This document shows, piece by piece, positions 25,738 through 34,907 of a stretch of DNA of 64,000 nucleotides; the first letter of the stretch is position 1; each line of letters starts with the position of its first letter. This DNA comes from Anaerolineae bacterium. Its GTDB lineage: Bacteria > Chloroflexota > Anaerolineae > Aggregatilineales > Phototrophicaceae. The translations under genes and the position numbers were made by a program. The notes below the pieces were generated by a model. It searched no databases and was not told the DNA's origin. It saw nothing but the letters and a program-made list of their open reading frames with translations. Location of the stretch: the NCBI GenBank assembly GCA_013360465.1, contig JABWBO010000002.1, positions 1 to 64,000 of the forward strand, given 5' to 3'.

Positions 25738-26739
25738 TCACTGATCCAGAACATCCTGGAGCATCTGGTATGTTGGTGAACAATCCATAAAGGCATAACG
25801 TACAGGAGACACTGTTGTCTGGACACCTCCTACAGCGCGAAGGTAATCCACAGCAGGCAGCAAATCACGATTGGAAATAATCAGCGTGACGGTATACCAC
25901 CACGGATCGCTTCCGTAAATCGGGGCAATCGTGGGTCCCTGTAGCCCTCGCGTAACGGGGTTCTGCATAATACGCTGCGCAATGACTTCGGCGCTCTCTC
26001 CCCGAATATTGCAGGTAAGCTGAATGTAGCGTTTCCCTTGCAGTGCAGCATCAACATATTCCAAGAGTAACCGCGTAACATCACGCTGTGCTGTTGAGTT
26101 CTTGAGCGCGGCATGATTCCCAATCAGACAAGCCTGTGACTCGAGGAGGGTCCCGTCGTCCAGAGGTTTTAAGTGATTCTCACGGAGGGTCGTTCCGGTC
26201 TGTGTGAGGTCAATAATGACATCCGCATAGCCAATAGTCGGCGCCGCCTCGATCGCTCCTTCGGCATTGACCAGCGAAAACTGGTGAATGCCATGCTCGT
26301 AAAGGAACTTGCGAGCGAGGCGAGTGAATTTTGTCGCGACACGGAGGTTGCGCCCGTGCTGTTCACGCATGTCGTGTGCAACCTCTGCCAGATCAATTAC
26401 GCTGGTCACATCAATCCAGGACTCGGGCACAGCTACTATGAGTTTGCACTGCCCATAATGGAGATCATCATGAATAACGACGACCTCATTAAAGGGCTGC
26501 TCTTTCACAACATCCAGTCCGGTGATCCCTAGTTGGGCAGTGCCATCTGCCACCTTATAGAGAACATCGTTTACCCGCTGGAACAGTACAGCAATTGACG
26601 GCAGCGCACTTATGACGCCCGTATACTGACGCGGATTTGGTTTGTCCACCCGAAGTCCACAGTCTGCCAGAAAACCGAGTGTCGGATCAGCAAGCGCGCC
26701 CTTGCTCGGCAGCGCCAGGGTCACAGTGTCAATCGTCAT
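25738..26739 (-). CDS. hisG: ATP phosphoribosyltransferase, long form (HisG with regulatory domain)
   Basis: The 333-aa enzyme joins ATP and PRPP, the first step of histidine synthesis. The phosphoribosyltransferase part begins LALPSKGAL and includes DLTQTGTTLRENHL, the PRPP-binding loop region. After about residue 235 there is a C-terminal extension (KRYIQLTCNIRG through PIYGSDPWW to VGGVQTTV) that matches the ACT-like histidine-binding domain of the long HisG form. The ATG at 26739 gives the canonical N-terminus. It overlaps hisZ by 11 nt. A long HisG should not need HisZ, which makes the pair notable. Confidence 0.92.
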   Translation of the reverse strand: MTIDTVTLALPSKGALADPTLGFLADCGLRVDKPNPRQYTGVISALPSIAVLFQRVNDVLYKVADGTAQLGITGLDVVKEQPFNEVVVIHDDLHYGQCKLIVAVPESWIDVTSVIDLAEVAHDMREQHGRNLRVATKFTRLARKFLYEHGIHQFSLVNAEGAIEAAPTIGYADVIIDLTQTGTTLRENHLKPLDDGTLLESQACLIGNHAALKNSTAQRDVTRLLLEYVDAALQGKRYIQLTCNIRGESAEVIAQRIMQNPVTRGLQGPTIAPIYGSDPWWYTVTLIISNRDLLPAVDYLRAVGGVQTTVSPVRYAFMDCSPTYQMLQDVLDQ

Positions 26740-28093
26740 GAAGCTGTCCTTCTTCGGCAAGTTCGAGTACATCCGCCAATCTTGCCATGGAATACTTCTC
26801 ACCTTTGCATCGCAGCGTACCATCACCTTCGGCAATGACGCCGGGCATCCGCGCATCTCCAGCAGTACGTTCTTTGAAGATCACGGAACAGCCCGCTGCG
26901 CGCATTTCCGATGCCCACCATACAGCCGTCTTCGCAGAATCTTCGTCGAGCCAAAGCGTGACCGGATTGGTGCTTGATCCGTCTGCAAGGGCGGATTGGC
27001 GGATAATGTTTTCCATATAGAACGCAATCCCCACAGCCGGAGCATGCACGCCTCCCAGCAGGCGTGCCAGTTCGTTGTACCGTCCGCCGCCGGCAATGAG
27101 TCCTCCTGTCATACCGCGAAACTCAAATACGATGTCGGTGTAGTAGTTCCAGTCCCGCGCAAGCAAGGGATGAACTTCAATTTGTTGGGGTGACTGATCA
27201 TAGGATTTCACCAATTCGATCAGGGATTCGATCTGATCAAGCGCTCGATGAGCGGTCGCCTGATGGTCTAAAAGACCAGCGCGAACCACTTGAGGAGCAT
27301 TCGGGTTCGACCTATCAATCTCCTGCAGGTACTCAAGCTGATCGAGAGCCTGAACAACCTGTCCTCGAAGCGCTGCACGCTCCGATTTTCGCTTGAGTCG
27401 CCTGAGAATATCCTCGCGCGATCTTCCAGCAAATGATGTCTCAGACTCTAGAAGCGCCGTTAGTTCGCCGCTGTTTTTCTGGACGAAATCGCTTTCGATG
27501 CTCCGGATCGCTGACAGCTTATCGAAGCGTTCCAGAACAAACGCTTTTCCGTCAGTTGTGAGATGGTGAAGATGATCTAGCACGAATTGTGCAGTTCGGG
27601 GATCAAGTTCATAAGATTCGAGCAGCCCGCGCAGGAATTGGACGCTTCCTATCGCCAGTCGGATGTCGTTACATCCTGCTGCATGTAGCCCGGCGCAGCC
27701 AAGCACAATAACCTCGGCGTCGGCAAGCCAGCTTCCCCAACCGATAAGCTCTGCGCCGACACTATATCGCTGATAGACGTCCGCCGAGTCCAGCGAGTCT
27801 TCGAAAACGCTGCCAGCGAACTGCCACCTTGCAATGGACGCCATCCCTGGTGACTGCATCTCCGCATAGGCTTTGGCTGCTGTGGCAGTGAATTCGGGAC
27901 GGAGTGCCAACTGCCGTCCGAAGCGCTCAAAGGTGAAGAGCCGTTGAATAAACTGATCGCCGGCTTTCGTCAGAAACAGATCGGCCGGCTGAAGTATCTG
28001 TGTCTCCAGCCGTTGGTAACCGAATCGGTCGATCTCCGCCTGCACCGCTTCAATCAGGCGAAACATTTGTACTTGAGAGTTGATGTACGGCAC
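26729..28093 (-). CDS. hisZ: HisZ-like regulatory subunit (histidyl-tRNA synthetase paralogue)
   Basis: The 454-aa protein resembles the class II core of histidyl-tRNA synthetase. It has GYQRLETQILQPADLFL, ALRPEFTA (motif 2 region) and a GGGRYNEL loop near motif 3. The HisRS signatures are altered: the LVRGLDYYTG-type loop reads LLARDWNYYTD. That points to a HisZ rather than an active synthetase. The N-terminus is short, starting at GTG 28093 with AGAGG nine bases upstream and an in-frame stop just before. A C-terminal domain of about 90 residues may be a remnant of the anticodon-binding domain. It overlaps hisG by 11 nt. Confidence 0.8.
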   Translation of the reverse strand: MPYINSQVQMFRLIEAVQAEIDRFGYQRLETQILQPADLFLTKAGDQFIQRLFTFERFGRQLALRPEFTATAAKAYAEMQSPGMASIARWQFAGSVFEDSLDSADVYQRYSVGAELIGWGSWLADAEVIVLGCAGLHAAGCNDIRLAIGSVQFLRGLLESYELDPRTAQFVLDHLHHLTTDGKAFVLERFDKLSAIRSIESDFVQKNSGELTALLESETSFAGRSREDILRRLKRKSERAALRGQVVQALDQLEYLQEIDRSNPNAPQVVRAGLLDHQATAHRALDQIESLIELVKSYDQSPQQIEVHPLLARDWNYYTDIVFEFRGMTGGLIAGGGRYNELARLLGGVHAPAVGIAFYMENIIRQSALADGSSTNPVTLWLDEDSAKTAVWWASEMRAAGCSVIFKERTAGDARMPGVIAEGDGTLRCKGEKYSMARLADVLELAEEGQLHDD

Positions 28094-28187
28094 GTCGAAT
28101 TGCCTCTATTCACGGCGGGGTGGTTCAGTCGACGCGCAGATGATAGCGTTCTTCCGGTTGGCATCCTAGATGGAGTTAGGCTCAACC

Positions 28188-29219
28188 CTATTGATATTGC
28201 CCGGAACTAAATACATACACTGCCGCACCGATGTCACCGGGCACCGTGAGATCAATTTCAGAATCAGCCCATTGATAAAGCCAGGCGGAGTCGGTAATTG
28301 AGAGATTTACACAACCGTGACTGTGGCGATAGCCAAACCCATCATGCCAGTATGTCCCGTGAAGCCCAATATCGCCATCGAAATACATGGTCCAAGGCAC
28401 TTCTTCAAGGTAGTAGAAGTCCGGCTGCCCATGTGCGCCACTCATTACCGTTCTGGGGTACCTTACGTAGATATGAAATAAGCCCTCATTCGTGGGCCAG
28501 TCTGTCAGTCCTGAAGACACGAGCGTCGCAAACACCGCTCGATCTCCTTCATAGGCGATTACCACTTGTTCGTATAGATCGACGCTCACCCACTTATGAG
28601 TATCGATTTCGGGTGCGCGCTCGATTGGGAGGGCGCGCGCTATCAGACGCTGTTCTATCCACTGGGCGTCGCCTACCTGATACCAGTTCCAACCGTCAAC
28701 CGCTACCGTGGCGTAGAGGTTCACTACAGTGTAGCGAAGCAGCGCGAGATCACCTTCCACTGGCTCAGCGCCAGGTGTGCGGCTTGGGACCGTGTTCACG
28801 AGAATCCAGCCGAGCGCGTAGGGCAGCGGAGTATCCGGGAGAAGGATGCCGGCGAAACGCGAAGGCTGAGTGTCACGTAGATAATTGCTTAGCACCCATT
28901 GACCCACATTAATCTGTGTCCAACCAGCCTGGCTATCCAGGGCGGTCACGAAGTTGAATCCAATATCGATCGTGTTAACGGCTGTTCCGTTGGGCGCATC
29001 GTAGACCACGACGCTCTCCACAACTCGCTCATAGCGCCGGTCATAGAGTAAGAATTCATTGGCAGCGAGCTGTTCAACCTGGGGGTTCGGGTAGGCGCTG
29101 ATGGCTTCTGTAGAGAGTCCGCAAGGGTCACAGGGATGTTCGTTGGCTTTGGATGCACGAACGGCAACACTAAGCGAGAGCGCGATGACGGTCAGAACTG
29201 TAAGTCGCCAAACAGACAT
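28188..29219 (-). CDS. L,D-transpeptidase (YkuD/ErfK family)
   Basis: The 343-aa exported enzyme would form 3-3 cross-links in peptidoglycan or attach proteins to it. A signal peptide covers about residues 1-27. The middle holds two SH3-like segments (for example VVNLYATVAVDGWNWYQV). The catalytic domain near the C-terminus has the full HxxxHSHGCVNL signature with the active-site Cys, plus the upstream GLHGTYW His. The ATG at 29219 has GGGGTG six bases upstream and is preferred to the GTG nine bases earlier. Its promoter is in the gap to the next gene. It lies 94 bp before hisZ on the same strand. Confidence 0.9.
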   Translation of the reverse strand: MSVWRLTVLTVIALSLSVAVRASKANEHPCDPCGLSTEAISAYPNPQVEQLAANEFLLYDRRYERVVESVVVYDAPNGTAVNTIDIGFNFVTALDSQAGWTQINVGQWVLSNYLRDTQPSRFAGILLPDTPLPYALGWILVNTVPSRTPGAEPVEGDLALLRYTVVNLYATVAVDGWNWYQVGDAQWIEQRLIARALPIERAPEIDTHKWVSVDLYEQVVIAYEGDRAVFATLVSSGLTDWPTNEGLFHIYVRYPRTVMSGAHGQPDFYYLEEVPWTMYFDGDIGLHGTYWHDGFGYRHSHGCVNLSITDSAWLYQWADSEIDLTVPGDIGAAVYVFSSGQYQ

Positions 29220-29260
29220 TTTCTTCACCCCGAGTTTGCAGACCGATATTCAATGTCTCC

Positions 29261-29290
29261 TGTATAACACTTCTCACAAATATCGTTCAA
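29261..29290 (-). promoter_or_regulatory. Promoter for the L,D-transpeptidase gene
   Basis: On the minus strand TTGAAC (29285-29290) and TATACA (29261-29266) are 18 bp apart, 41 bp before the ATG at 29219. On the opposite strand a TATACT at 29396-29401 could be the -10 box of the divergent SH3-protein gene, but it has no good -35. Confidence 0.5.
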
Positions 29291-29496
29291 GTCGCCTGTA
29301 CCTACGCCTGTCCGACGCGATGCGCACCACTGATCGCCGACTTCACAACGCGCCGCTCAATTGCTGAAGACTGGGCGAAAAGTCCGATTTTCGCTTATAC
29401 TCTAGCAATGAGGTTAGCATGTGCAACGACGACAGACAGCGTGGTCATCGGCGCATTTTCGTATGTCCGTGTTCGACCGACAGCAGGGGGAATAAG

Positions 29497-30447
29497 ATGG
29501 CTCCTCGTCCCAAGCACCTAGTGCTTATTCTAATTGGCTTTATCCTCGTGTTCCTTTCCGTCAGCCCCATGGCTTTCGCGGCAGACCGCCAGCAGGCACA
29601 GCTGGCGATACCGATTCTAGTGGTCAACACCAGTTTCCTCAACGTTCGCAGCGGTGATGGTCCACAATACTCAGTTGTGGCAACCGTAGTGGGCGGAACT
29701 GAACTTCCCGCGCTGGCAATGAATCGTGCGGGAACCTGGTATCTGGTTTCAACGCCGGTAGGAAATGGCTGGGTAGATGTTTCCTTCACTCTTCCGCGCG
29801 GTGACTTTCGGTTTGTGCCCGTAGTAGATGTGGAATCTCCGGTACAAATCACGGGAGAAACCCCACTCTCTATTGGGCTGCTAAATGCGTCGTCTCCTGT
29901 AGCATCCGTGACAACGCGCATTGTATCTCGTGAATACGCACGACTGAACGTTGTTTCTGTCAATCTTCGGGGACAACCGGAAGATGGCGGTGTTGTTGTC
30001 ACCACGCTTTATCGTGACGACAATACCGAATATCCCGTCGTTGGACGAACGTTCGATAAGCAATTCATTCTATGGGCGGCAATTGTCGTTCCAAATTTCG
30101 GAACTGGCTGGGTTGAAAGTGCTAAACTCAGTACCCGGACTGTCGAAGAATCCGTTGTAGCCGATACCGACTCTGGCGGCAACACCACCGGCATTCCGGT
30201 GCCTCAGCTCGATGCCCCCATCATCGTTGTCAACACCAGCTATCAGAACATTCGTACCGGGCCAGGCGGGCAATACGCAATCATTCTGAGCGTGCCAGGC
30301 GGCACCATTTTCTATCCGGTTGGCATCACTGAGGACCTTACCTGGTACCTGGTTAGCGGGGATTTCGGCTTTGGTTGGATATCAAGTGAGTTTGTCCTGT
30401 TCCGGGGTGAATTTCGCAACATGCCAATTCTGCGAGACTTGTACTAG
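29497..30447 (+). CDS. Exported protein with SH3-type repeats
   Basis: The 316-aa protein has a signal peptide (hydrophobic residues about 8-26, then AFAADR). Bacterial SH3-type domains follow. The first (VVNTSFLNVRSGDGPQYSVV) and the last (VVNTSYQNIRTGPGGQYAII) are clearly related, each followed by a GNGWVD or GFGWIS motif and a RGEFR/RGDFR closing strand. A third, weaker SH3-like unit (LNVVSVNLRG to GTGWVE) lies between. The ATG at 29497 has AGGGGGA six bases upstream. No enzyme domain is present. The role is probably wall or polymer binding, which is inference. Confidence 0.8.
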   Translation: MAPRPKHLVLILIGFILVFLSVSPMAFAADRQQAQLAIPILVVNTSFLNVRSGDGPQYSVVATVVGGTELPALAMNRAGTWYLVSTPVGNGWVDVSFTLPRGDFRFVPVVDVESPVQITGETPLSIGLLNASSPVASVTTRIVSREYARLNVVSVNLRGQPEDGGVVVTTLYRDDNTEYPVVGRTFDKQFILWAAIVVPNFGTGWVESAKLSTRTVEESVVADTDSGGNTTGIPVPQLDAPIIVVNTSYQNIRTGPGGQYAIILSVPGGTIFYPVGITEDLTWYLVSGDFGFGWISSEFVLFRGEFRNMPILRDLY

Positions 30448-30504
30448 AATTCTCGCTGGTCGAATCGAGCAGTTGAACAACAGCAATGGAGAAAACGTTT
30501 AGCC

Positions 30505-30867
30505 ATGCATATCGCCTACGTCGAGGACAATTTAGGGAACGTTGCGTTGGTCGAGCGCATCTGTCAGATGACGAACGACACACTGGTAACGTTTGGAGAC
30601 GCTGATTCCGCACTCGCTGAGATTCTGCCGGAAAGCGCTGATCTCATCCTGATGGATCTGCATCTCGGAGGACGCAGTATGGATGGTCTTCAGCTAACTC
30701 GATTGCTTCGGCAGAAGGGTATCAGCTCGCCTATTGTCGCTATCACCGCGTTTGACTCCATGGGGTTTGCGGATCAGTATCTCGAAGCCGGTTGCAATGA
30801 GTATGTTGTGAAACCAGTATCAGTCAATGACATGATCCGACTGCTTAATGAGTATCGCGGTCAGTAG
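30505..30867 (+). CDS. Single-domain response regulator (CheY-like receiver)
   Basis: The 120-aa protein is a bare receiver domain. It has the acidic pair Glu7-Asp8 (YVEDN), the phosphoacceptor Asp51 (LMDLHL), the switch position ITA and the conserved Lys in VVKPVS. No output domain follows, so it must signal by protein contact, as CheY or Spo0F do. No kinase gene is adjacent. It lies 57 bp after the SH3-protein gene and is followed by an intrinsic terminator, so the two may share a transcript. Its partner could be one of the kinases elsewhere in the window or outside it. Confidence 0.92.
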   Translation: MHIAYVEDNLGNVALVERICQMTNDTLVTFGDADSALAEILPESADLILMDLHLGGRSMDGLQLTRLLRQKGISSPIVAITAFDSMGFADQYLEAGCNEYVVKPVSVNDMIRLLNEYRGQ

Positions 30868-30892
30868 ATCGCGCTGGATCGATGTCAGCAAG

Positions 30893-30921
30893 CGCCGCTG
30901 TCTAGAGACGCGGCGTTTTTG
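30893..30921 (+). terminator. Intrinsic terminator after the response regulator
   Basis: A 6-bp GC stem (30893-30898 with 30910-30915) is followed directly by a run of five T and a further T-rich stretch. It ends the SH3-protein and response-regulator transcript. Confidence 0.8.
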
Positions 30922-31029
30922 TTTGCCACCTGTTTCACAGCGGATGGGTGACGATCTACCATCGCATGACCTATCGGATGGTAAAGTCATGATCGAATTC
31001 GCCGCCAAGGTCTTGGGGAGATAGTGTTC

Positions 31030-32322
31030 ATGCGCGCTACCTGGTTGCCACTATCTTGGTGTCTTCTTCTGACAATTCTGCTGGTTGCTGTTCCGGTGCA
31101 TCTTGGTGCTCAGGAGAGCGATGGCAGCACCTCGTCCGACTCGCCGTATGTAATCGAATATCCTGATGAGATTCCTCCTCCTATGCCAATGGCTGACGAA
31201 GGCATCTATGATATTCTCAACATCCTTCTGCTGGGCAGTGACACCGAGAATCCTCGCAACGCCGGCAGAACAGATGTCCTTTTGATCGCCTCGATTAACC
31301 GAACCACCAATACCGTCTCATTTTTGTCTCTCCCGCGCGATCTTTATGTCTATATCCCAGGAGAGCGCGTCTACCGGATCAACAGCGCTTATGGCTTTGG
31401 TCAGCGGCGAGATGGTGGCGGTGCGGAACTGATATCTGAGACCATCCGCTACAATCTCGGCATTGAAATCGACTACTACGCGAGGGTCGACTTCGGCGAG
31501 TTTCGTACCATCATCGATGCGCTAGGCGGTGTCGACATCACAGTCGATTGTCTGATAGAAGACTGGAAGCTTAAGGATCCAGACGCCGATCCTTCGGTTG
31601 AGGAGAACTGGGAGATTTTCACACTGCCTGTCGGACTCTACCACATGGACGGCGAGCTTGCGCTTTGGTATGCCAGAAGTCGGCGTACAACCAGCGATTT
31701 TGACCGTGGGCGCCGGCATCAGGCGCTCTTACGGGCGATTTGGCGACGTGTTCGGGAACTAGGGTTGATTCAACAAGCAGCAGAGCTTTGGGCACAGGTA
31801 AGCAGTATTGTCGAAACCGATATTGATGTTCAGGATGTTATTGGGCTGCTTCCTCTTGCAGCATCCCTGGATAATTATCATCTACGTTCATTCGTCTTTC
31901 GCCAGAATCAGGAGGTGACCGGGTGGGTGTCGCCAGAGGGATCAAGCGTACTCGTTCCAAACCGTGAGTTGATAGCGTCACTAATTGAAGCACTGTATCT
32001 TCCCAGTCCAATCCGCACGCTCGTCGAAGAAACGCCGCGTGTACTGATAGTCAACGCCAGCGGCTATCGGGCGCTTGCGCTGGTTGCGGCAGATAGGCTT
32101 GCATGGGAAGGCTATTCGGTGACCATATCTTCAGAGATGATACCGTACCAGGATCGTACAAATCTGACGGACTTGACCGGCAGGACAAAGGGCAACATGG
32201 TTCGTACTTTGCAGTCGGTGCTGCGCCTTGATGAAGGACAGATGGAATTCGCGCCCGATGGCGAGCGCCAATATGACTATATACTCACGCTTGGAGCAGA
32301 CTTTTCGGCTTGTGGACGATGA
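31030..32322 (+). CDS. LytR-CpsA-Psr (LCP) family cell-wall polymer ligase
   Basis: The 430-aa membrane-anchored protein attaches glycopolymers to peptidoglycan from lipid carriers. An N-terminal helix is followed by the LCP domain: LLLGSDTENPRNAGRTDVLL, FLSLPRDLYVYIPG, the ALGGVDI motif, and YARSRRTTSDFDRGRRHQ with the conserved Arg residues. A C-terminal LytR_C-like segment (VLIVNASGYRALA) follows. I chose the ATG at 31030, nine bases after GGGGAG, over the GTG six bases earlier. The neighbouring genes for SH3 proteins and L,D-transpeptidase support a wall role. Confidence 0.93.
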   Translation: MRATWLPLSWCLLLTILLVAVPVHLGAQESDGSTSSDSPYVIEYPDEIPPPMPMADEGIYDILNILLLGSDTENPRNAGRTDVLLIASINRTTNTVSFLSLPRDLYVYIPGERVYRINSAYGFGQRRDGGGAELISETIRYNLGIEIDYYARVDFGEFRTIIDALGGVDITVDCLIEDWKLKDPDADPSVEENWEIFTLPVGLYHMDGELALWYARSRRTTSDFDRGRRHQALLRAIWRRVRELGLIQQAAELWAQVSSIVETDIDVQDVIGLLPLAASLDNYHLRSFVFRQNQEVTGWVSPEGSSVLVPNRELIASLIEALYLPSPIRTLVEETPRVLIVNASGYRALALVAADRLAWEGYSVTISSEMIPYQDRTNLTDLTGRTKGNMVRTLQSVLRLDEGQMEFAPDGERQYDYILTLGADFSACGR

Positions 32323-32331
32323 CTTCGTAGT

Positions 32332-32958
32332 CTAGTCGAGCAAGATAGGTAAGACTTTGCCCGACGAAAGCTGAGTCATAGATTCGATAAGCGCTGCTCC
32401 CAATGATGCGGGCACACAAAAGTGTACGGATACGTTTGTTCCGAATGTTTGGTCTGTTATGACCGCAGAGTATGCTTCCAGAAGTCTGATCGTTAGCTCA
32501 TATAGGGAGTAGGGCAGGTCCACTGCGTAGCTCGACCACCTCAGCTTTTTCGTCAGTGGAAGGGCGGCGATGACCTCTCGCGCTGCCGTACCATAGGCTC
32601 GACTGAGTCCCCCTGTTCCTAATTTAGCGCCACCAAAGTATCTCGTAGTGACAACAACAATGTCTCCGATGTCACTGCCACGAACAACTGCGAGTGTTGG
32701 CGGACCGCTCGTACCCGATGGCTCGCCATCATCGCTCATACCTTCAACTGTCGATGTGCCGTGACCGACACGGAATGCGTAAACATGGTGATCTGCATCC
32801 GGCATCTCATGGCGAACCCTCTGAATGAACGTCTTGGCGGCATCAACTGTGTCTGCAAAACCCGCTGTAGTGATAAAACGAGATTTCAGCACAATCGTTT
32901 CGATGCGGATGGTGGCGCTGGGAACGCTGTAACCCTCGCTAATCATTTCAGCGATCAA
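32332..32958 (-). CDS. yigZ: YigZ/IMPACT family protein
   Basis: The 208-aa protein has the IMPACT N-terminal domain. Signature stretches are ADHHVYAFRVG, the glycine/proline loop DDGEPSGTSGPP, and VVVTTRYFGGAKLGTGGLSRAYG. The C-terminal domain of about 70 residues is of the DUF1949 type. Homologues bind nucleic acid or ribosomes and affect translation under stress, and the exact role is unsettled. The start overlaps the stop of the upstream ATPase gene by 4 nt (ATGA), so they form a two-gene operon. The plus-strand LCP gene converges on its end with a 9-bp gap. Confidence 0.92.
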   Translation of the reverse strand: MIAEMISEGYSVPSATIRIETIVLKSRFITTAGFADTVDAAKTFIQRVRHEMPDADHHVYAFRVGHGTSTVEGMSDDGEPSGTSGPPTLAVVRGSDIGDIVVVTTRYFGGAKLGTGGLSRAYGTAAREVIAALPLTKKLRWSSYAVDLPYSLYELTIRLLEAYSAVITDQTFGTNVSVHFCVPASLGAALIESMTQLSSGKVLPILLD

Positions 32959-34064
32959 CGAGAAGCGCTGTGCAGGAGATGAAGCCTGAAAACCGGCGGT
33001 TCAATAGACAATGACTGCCCCTGACGATCTATCCGCAGCAGCTTTTTCTGCACAAGCATTGCGACGGCGTCCTCAGTGTCGTTGTTGACAGAGTATGGCA
33101 ACACACGCGCCACTGCCAGTAGAACCACTTTCTCGGAATCGTTCAGTCCTTCCCAAATCGTCTCGCATTCAAGCCTGATTGATTTACGTTGATAGAGGAT
33201 AGCAGCCATGTCTTCGGCTGTATCCACCACCGAAATCTGCCCACTTTCCAGGACCCCGCAACCAGCGCGCAGCAGCCCGGCAAATCGTCCAGTGGCTTCG
33301 ATCAATGCTTGCTTTGTATTTTCGGAAAGGGCACGCGAACCTTGAGCGGCGAGGCTGCCGAGCATCTGCTGAGCGTCCTGCAAATTGTAGGGACCAATAT
33401 AGCGCACATGATCGTTGAACAGCTCGAGGAATGGCTCCAGGGCGAGCGTGTTGAGTTCCATGCGAGCAGCGAGCGCTGGGAGCGGAGACCGAGAGAAGGT
33501 GAGGTAACTAAGCTGCGATTTATGGGTATCCCGTAGTCCGCGAAGAGTCTGGAAGAACTTGGCAGGGAGTCGAAGTAGCGATTCCTCGAACTCATCAAGT
33601 AGAAATGTGACTCTGAACCCGCGACGCAGATAGTAGGATAGGGCAAGTTCGAAATAGCGCAGCCCCAGCGGGGCATACAGTGGATTGCGACCATCCTGGA
33701 TCGCTTGGTAGGCATCGAAGAACTGGCGAGCTTCAGACGCATCCAACTCCTGGAAGGGGTAAAATGCCATGAACAGCCGGTGCAGTAGCAGTTCATAACC
33801 CGACCAGCACCGTTCTGCGTCGTTCGTATTGTCACCAAGTGGTGCCAGCATATTGGCATCGACGTTGATCAACCGAGTCAGACGGGAAGCCTCGTCGCCG
33901 AGATAATGGGCAAGAACAGCGGGGCTAAGCAAGTGCGCAATGAGATTTGACTTGCCAACGCTGCCAACTCCGACAATTGAGCAGGAAGTTGAGCTGCTCA
34001 CTCGACTGAGGATATAGGCAACGTCTTCCTTGCGGAAATCCAGCGAGTACTGCCTCTGCGTCAT
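32955..34064 (-). CDS. P-loop ATPase of unknown role
   Basis: The 369-aa protein is an AAA/STAND-like ATPase. It has a Walker A GVGSVGKS at residues 32-39 and a Walker B FLLDEFE with Asp157 and Glu158. A winged-helix-like region follows in the C-terminal third (about 275-365). The layout is like the ORC/Cdc6-type or archaeal-type ATPase-wHTH proteins. I chose the ATG at 34064 because AGGA lies five bases upstream; the longer frame needs a GTG at 34148. It overlaps yigZ by 4 nt. The substrate and partner are unknown. DNA or protein remodelling is a guess. Confidence 0.75.
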   Translation of the reverse strand: MTQRQYSLDFRKEDVAYILSRVSSSTSCSIVGVGSVGKSNLIAHLLSPAVLAHYLGDEASRLTRLINVDANMLAPLGDNTNDAERCWSGYELLLHRLFMAFYPFQELDASEARQFFDAYQAIQDGRNPLYAPLGLRYFELALSYYLRRGFRVTFLLDEFEESLLRLPAKFFQTLRGLRDTHKSQLSYLTFSRSPLPALAARMELNTLALEPFLELFNDHVRYIGPYNLQDAQQMLGSLAAQGSRALSENTKQALIEATGRFAGLLRAGCGVLESGQISVVDTAEDMAAILYQRKSIRLECETIWEGLNDSEKVVLLAVARVLPYSVNNDTEDAVAMLVQKKLLRIDRQGQSLSIEPPVFRLHLLHSASR

Positions 34065-34178
34065 GTTGTCCTGGTCCAACTTGAAATCGACGGGGTTGAC
34101 CCGTCCTGAATACGATGCAAGAATGAAATGTCCGATTGATCTTCCCACAACTATAGCGCCGAATGGAGTCTGAAGACA

Positions 34179-34907
34179 GTGACCGATTTGGATTCGATGT
34201 CACGTCCGCGTGAGTATCGTTACCTGGATGGCATTACTGCATTGTTCGTGACAGTCCTGCTGCTGAGCAATCTTTTGAGCAGCGCTAAGGTCATCGATCT
34301 TGGCATGAGCCTGGGACCCATTGCGCTCGTGTTTGATGCAGGTACGTTGGTATTCCCCATTTCGTACATTTTTGGTGATATTCTGACCGAGATTTACGGC
34401 TATCACAGATCTCGCCGGGTAATCTGGATTGGGTTTACAGCATCGGCGCTAATGGTATTCTTCGTTTGGCTCGCGGGCAAGTTGCCTGGTGAGCAGTCAT
34501 GGGAACAGGCGATTGGGCAGGGTACGTATGATGCCGTCCTGGGCGGCATCACCGGACTCGTCGCCGCTAGCCTTGCCGCGTATTTCCTCGGAGAATTTAG
34601 CAATAGTTACGTGCTAGCCAAGATGAAGGTCGCCTCGCAGGGACGTTACTTATGGATGCGCACTATAGGAAGCACGCTCGTCGGTCAAGCTGTTGATACG
34701 GTCGCCTTCTTCCTCATTGCAACATCACTGGGCGTATTCTCAGTAGATTTGCTCGCATCTCTGATACTCACAAACTACCTCCTTAAAGTCGGAGTCGAGA
34801 TCATCCTCACGCCACTCACAGTCAGACTCATCAACCTTCTAAAGCACGCCGAGAATGAAGATCACTACGACAGAGAAACAAACTTCAACCCCTTTAGGAT
34901 TCGATGA
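34179..34907 (+). CDS. yhhQ: Queuosine precursor transporter (YhhQ/DUF165 family)
   Basis: The 242-aa protein has about six membrane helices. It matches the family that imports queuine or pre-queuosine bases: DAGTLVFPISYIFGDILTEIYGY is cut here by typical spacing, and the C-terminal half has TNYLLKVGVEIILTPLT. The start may be GTG 34179 with GGAG ten bases upstream, or ATG 34197 with a closer GGA. It is divergent from the ATPase gene. A tRNA-guanine transglycosylase gene would be its functional partner but is not in the window. Confidence 0.9.
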   Translation: MTDLDSMSRPREYRYLDGITALFVTVLLLSNLLSSAKVIDLGMSLGPIALVFDAGTLVFPISYIFGDILTEIYGYHRSRRVIWIGFTASALMVFFVWLAGKLPGEQSWEQAIGQGTYDAVLGGITGLVAASLAAYFLGEFSNSYVLAKMKVASQGRYLWMRTIGSTLVGQAVDTVAFFLIATSLGVFSVDLLASLILTNYLLKVGVEIILTPLTVRLINLLKHAENEDHYDRETNFNPFRIR

